The notes below the pieces were generated by a model. It did not search any database, was not told where the DNA came from, and was given only the letters and a program-made list of their open reading frames with translations. Of a stretch of 64,000 bases of DNA, positions 60,201-64,000 are shown one piece after another (positions within the stretch are counted from its first letter, which is position 1; every line of letters begins with the position of its first letter). The position numbers and the translations under genes were made by a program. Source of the DNA: Augochlora pura (lineage: Eukaryota > Arthropoda > Insecta > Hymenoptera > Halictidae); contig NC_135774.1 in NCBI RefSeq assembly GCF_028453695.1, positions 27,032,001 through 27,096,000 on the forward strand, in the 5' to 3' direction.

Positions 60201-61320
60201 GGGAACGAGTCTCTTATTAGGCAGCTTTACCCTACTCGGCGGCGCGAACTAGTCCAAGACAATTAAAAGACACGGCAACGGATTCGCGCGCCCGTTCGTA
60301 ACAATATGCAGCGAAACTAGGCTCCGCCATGAAACGGCGTCGCCGTTTTCCATGGGGGCGCGAATGGCGGCGCGGAACCAATGCTAATCACCGCCGCGCC
60401 GGTAATTCCCGCGAGCAGGCCGCGACTTAATTACCGACGACGAGAGAGAAAGAGAGAGAGAGAGAGAGAAAAGGAGAGGCAGGCACGGCCGCGTGAATTC
60501 GCTCGTAATAAGTGAAAGTGCCGGCACTCGGCGCGGCTTCTTTTGTGATGGAAGGCAAGGTCCCGTTCTCGGCATTGGCAATGGGCGCAGGTCGTCGGCG
60601 AATCGCGAGTTCTCCCGCCAGAAATGGATTATCTGCTCGCGTGCCTATCCCGTATCATCGACGGGATCGCTTATGAGAAAGCTTCATCGCGGTCGAACGG
60701 GGATGAGCCGCCGCTTTCACCCGAGCACTCCCGATGGGACGCCCACGCGATCCAAGCGTTAGGCGGGACGACTCGATACCGAAGATCCGCTAATTTTATT
60801 AGATACGCCGCACGAACGCTGTATTCCATCACCGAGCTGTTTTAAAAGCGAAGCTAATTTTCTCGGCGGGATAAAAAGGAGACGCGAAAAAGTTGCCGGT
60901 TCTCTTGATCGTTTTTGTTGGTTCGTGTTTGAAGAGGATGTTTCTACTTACAGCTGCAGAGAGAATGAAGAGGAGCCGATGATTGGGGTGAACCTGGGGA
61001 CTCGAACGACGATTCCGGGTTTGATATCTGCGACAAGAAACAAGAGGATTATGTAAAAATTATTTTTACTATGCGAGGAAACTATTTCTATTTATTATAA
61101 TCTTTTAATACGAAATTGGCTGTACGTTTGTATTTTTGAAAGGAATAATTGTTATGGTGTATGCAACCTGTCATATTATGTAACTAATATATCTAACTAT
61201 ATATAACTAACATATAATTAATAGTTGCATAGATCACTCTACGTTATTTAGAGGACTATAATTATGCCAATAGTAAGCTGCTCAAGCTAGAAGAAAGCTG
61301 TCCTGGAAAATATATCCAAT
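60201..61320. other. Non-coding stretch, no gene seen
   Basis: GC-rich at 60230-60860 with a GA tract at 60442-60469, AT-rich afterwards. No exon-like frame. Confidence 0.5.
60442..60469. repeat. (GA)n microsatellite
   Basis: GA dinucleotides. Confidence 0.95.
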
Positions 61321-61324
61321 AAAT

Positions 61325-61580
61325 TCTTCGAATAAAATTCTATTCCCATAATACATCGAATAAATCCTTCGAATAAAATCGTATAATATATCGACTAAAA
61401 TCTTGGAATAAAATCTTGGAATAAAATCTTCCTATAAAATCTTCGTATAATATTTTCGACAAAATTCATCGAATAAAATCTTCGTATAACATTTCGACTA
61501 AAATCTCCGTACAACGCATCGAATAAAATCCTCCACCAGAAATATTTCGAGCAGACTCTTCGACTAAAATACGGGCAACA
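61325..61580. repeat. ~22-bp minisatellite (atcgaataaaatcttcgtataa)
   Basis: A degenerate repeat in which aaaatcttcg(a)taa recurs about 12 times, in 13- and 22-bp spacings. Confidence 0.85.
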
Positions 61581-62696
61581 TTGGTAGCAGGGTTGCGCGG
61601 ACTAAGGACTTTGCGAATATATATACTCGAAGGGGCAAGATCCGTAAAATTATACAAAAACCGTGAAAAGAGAGGGTCCGCGCGGCGTCTAAAAGAGGAA
61701 GCAATCTCCATTCCGCGGATCCTGTTCTTTGGGCGAGGATGCTCGAAAAAGCTTGGAATTCCGTGGAAACGCGTCTTTCTCGGAGCATTTTTGCGCAACG
61801 CCGCGTTTCCTTTCGCGACCGAACGCCCCCGCGTTCCACATAGTTTTTCCAGTGCCATTCCGCGCACCCCACGCTCTCGCGATGCTAATTTCCCCGAGGC
61901 ACGGCGTGGCATCGCATGGAAAGTGGCCGAAGAAGTAGAAGAAGAAGAAGAGGACGACGCGCAGCGGAGGTGGCGGAGGAGGAGGAGGAGGACGCGCGAG
62001 CGAGAGAATTCCATCGCGCTGGTTCTCGCACGCGAACCGCTCGTCGACACGCGTGCAGATCGCCATCGCGGACACTTTCTAACCCGTCGATTTGCTCAAG
62101 GTTAATACGTGAACGTCGAACCCGTTTCCAGCTTCTAGGCCGACGACAGTCGGCGCGTCGTTCGGAGCGGATCTCTCGGCCGCGACGCTTTCGGGACTAA
62201 TGGGCGAACGGGCCCCGCCGGTCATTCCTTCCCCCCTTATTTGCATCGAAAAATTGAATCCGACGGGGGATCGCGTGCATACAGAGTGGTTAGTCTACCC
62301 GGGCTATTGGTCCTGGAATTGCCGCTGCAACCGTGCAGAATGCAACGGGATATGCGCTCGGGTCTAAGCTGCATCTAGGGAGTGCCTTTTAAAAAACAAA
62401 GGGTGCCCCCCTTCGTGCATGGCAATAGGCGATTTTGCATTTGTAGACTGTTTGGGATCGGCCGATGCCGATGCAGTGGCATTGTGACCTGGAATTTCTA
62501 TATGGTGTATGGAACATTTAATTCTCGAATGAAACGTTTTCGAGAACATTTTAAGGATCAGCCCTTAAAAATGGCACTAGAAATTATTTCTACAGTAAAT
62601 TAATAATGCTCACTTTGCTATAAAAGTATCGCGATCTTATTGTATCTGACATCATCGTAGTTGGTAAATTTAAAATAATGTTGACGAATAATTTAA
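61581..62696. other. Non-coding stretch, no gene seen
   Basis: GC-rich with GAA/GGA trinucleotide tracts at 61929-61992. Open frames on both strands here are low-complexity products of those tracts. Confidence 0.5.
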
Positions 62697-62961
62697 CCCT
62701 TTGCCGTGCCTAATCTCTACATCTGAACGTTCTGAAACGCTGACAATGATAAAAATACTGAACACTGTTCTAAGTAAATTATTTTATGCAAAAATGTATT
62801 AAAAATCGAGTAAAAATATAATTTCAACTCTGACTCTTGTAGTTTAATTTTTATAATTTTTTCCACGCTAGACGCGTCATTCAGCCTTGATAAATTTAAA
62901 TGTCCATTTTCAAAAACGTGACCGTCCCAGCAGCGAGCTTTTAAATGGAAGCAGCAAAGGG
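62697..62961. mobile_element. piggyBac-like MITE, family A copy (265 bp)
   Basis: TTAA on both sides (62693-62696, 62962-62965). The left end CCCTTTGCCGTGCC pairs with the reverse complement of the right end, CCCTTTGCTGCTTCC. Non-coding AT-rich interior that matches other copies less clearly, so possibly a subfamily. Confidence 0.65.
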
Positions 62962-62969
62962 TTAATGCA

Positions 62970-64000
62970 AAATAGCCATTACCCAGCTCGCGGAAGAACG
63001 AAGGGACGTGCTCAAAAAAACGCCAAGCCCGAAAAAAATAGTCAAATGAAAAATCGGCGCAGAGGGTTGAACGCGCGAACTGACACGTGTAACAGGATTA
63101 AGATTAATATTTGCAGAAACACCATTACCTGGCTCGGAAACACGGCGGAACGCCGGAGGAATGTCACGTGTGGGTGACGCGTATGAACGAGCGACTATAA
63201 AAAAGGCACGGAATAATATTTACGCCAAGTACCATTATGCTAGCTTGGTAAAAAAAGATCAAGAGAGACGCGCTCGAGGATCGTCGAAGCGGCGGAGGGG
63301 GGAGGCTTATATTCATCCGCCGAGGGCTGTAATCAAAGTCAGAATAATATTTAGGGGAAGTGCCATTAGCTGACGTGGGCAAAAGATCAAGTGGAATGAA
63401 TAACTCGGAGAATGTCAAGCGTGGCGGATGAGCTGTGGTTTAATGCACGGGGAGGGACACGACCGTAGGCGTATTCGGAACAATATTTCGAAAAGTACCA
63501 TCGTCTCGCTCGGCGGGGGTGGTTGCTATAACCTGGCCGGAACGTTCGCGAAATGTCAAGTGTTTAGCGGTGATCAGGATTTCAACGAAACTGAAAATTC
63601 TATTCGTGAAAGCGCCCTCGCCGGTGCACGGCAATCGTGGAGATCGAACGCACCAATAAATTTCTACAAAAGGGATAACATTCGGCGAAATTTCCGTTAG
63701 CTGGTCGGAAGAGAACACCGTGGACAGGAACGAACGTGTACGAAAAAGATTTTTCCAAAGTAATATTTGGAAAAGTGCCATTACGCGGCTAGAAGAAGGA
63801 AGAGGAGGAGTACCGCGGGTAAGCTACTCGTACAGAATGTCAAGAAACAAGGATCAAAAGGATGAACCTCTACATAAAACACTCGGAATACGTTTGGAGA
63901 CGTGGCATTAAGCCAGAACAAAGACACGGCAAAATGCTCGTGGAACATCAGGGGCCCCCCTACCCGAGAAACAAGGATGGGAGCGATGGTGCACGGTCGG
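62970..64000. repeat. Degenerate ~130-bp tandem array, open at the right edge
   Basis: A motif like aataatattt-n8-aagtgccattacgctggct recurs with its ccatta part at about 62976, 63122, 63232, 63363, 63498, 63694, 63778 and 63905. A second motif, gaatgtcaagtgt, follows 38-58 bp later in four units, and gatcaag-like words also recur. Average spacing is about 133 bp. The array reaches at least 63911 and may continue outside the window. Confidence 0.7.

Noticed and set aside
61466..62105. 194- and 174-codon open frames on both strands
   Set aside because: Low-complexity Ser or Glu/Arg runs from GAA/GGA tracts, overlapping each other on opposite strands.
1..64000. CRISPR arrays, operons, phage or bacterial genes
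   Set aside because: Nothing of the kind is present; the sequence is eukaryotic nuclear DNA with introns.

Overview
The window is nuclear DNA of an insect. Short GT-AG introns, AT-rich spacer mixed with CpG-rich blocks, many (GA)n tracts and no bacterial-style gene packing fit a hymenopteran (bee, ant or wasp). The class is well supported; the order is an inference from base composition only. Three 100-N scaffold gaps (20020-20119, 41222-41321, 51942-52041) show a draft assembly.

Only one protein-coding gene can be supported. It is on the minus strand and its 5' part fills 4042-17492. Five coding exons join with matching phases: 17446-17288, 9337-8831, 8429-7400, 6102-5164 and 4293-4042. They give about 962 residues of an open, mostly disordered scaffold protein. 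Three landmarks come in the same order as in vertebrate PEAK1/PRAG1: an N-terminal C-x12-C-x2-C-x6-H motif with an invariant-looking Trp, a basic Ser-Phe-Lys-Phe patch, and a Tyr-Ala-Asn-Leu-Gly motif with proline-rich SH3-type sites. I read it as an insect PEAK-family (NKF3) pseudokinase scaffold. The pseudokinase domain itself must lie beyond the left edge, because no exon resembling it was found in 1-4041. The first coding exon starts with a splice acceptor, so a non-coding 5' exon lies at higher coordinates. A weak candidate for it and its promoter is at 55991-56300.

Region by region: 1-4041 is the downstream intron, with a 424-bp inverted-repeat element and simple repeats. 4042-9337 holds coding exons 2-5. 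9338-17287 is the 7.95-kb first coding intron, with ~197-bp repeats and a TTAA-flanked MITE. 17493-64000 (46.5 kb) has no recognisable coding exon. It holds piggyBac-like MITE families (TTAA targets, CCCTTTGC or CCCCTTGCACTA ends, one insertion nested in another), several minisatellites (12, 14, 22 and 22 bp units), ~200-bp repeats, a 182-bp near-perfect foldback with a CRE palindrome in each arm, an assembly-gap duplication, and at the right edge a degenerate ~130-bp tandem array that continues past the window.

Most long open frames in the rest of the window are products of GC-rich or stop-free repeat sequence and are not listed as genes.
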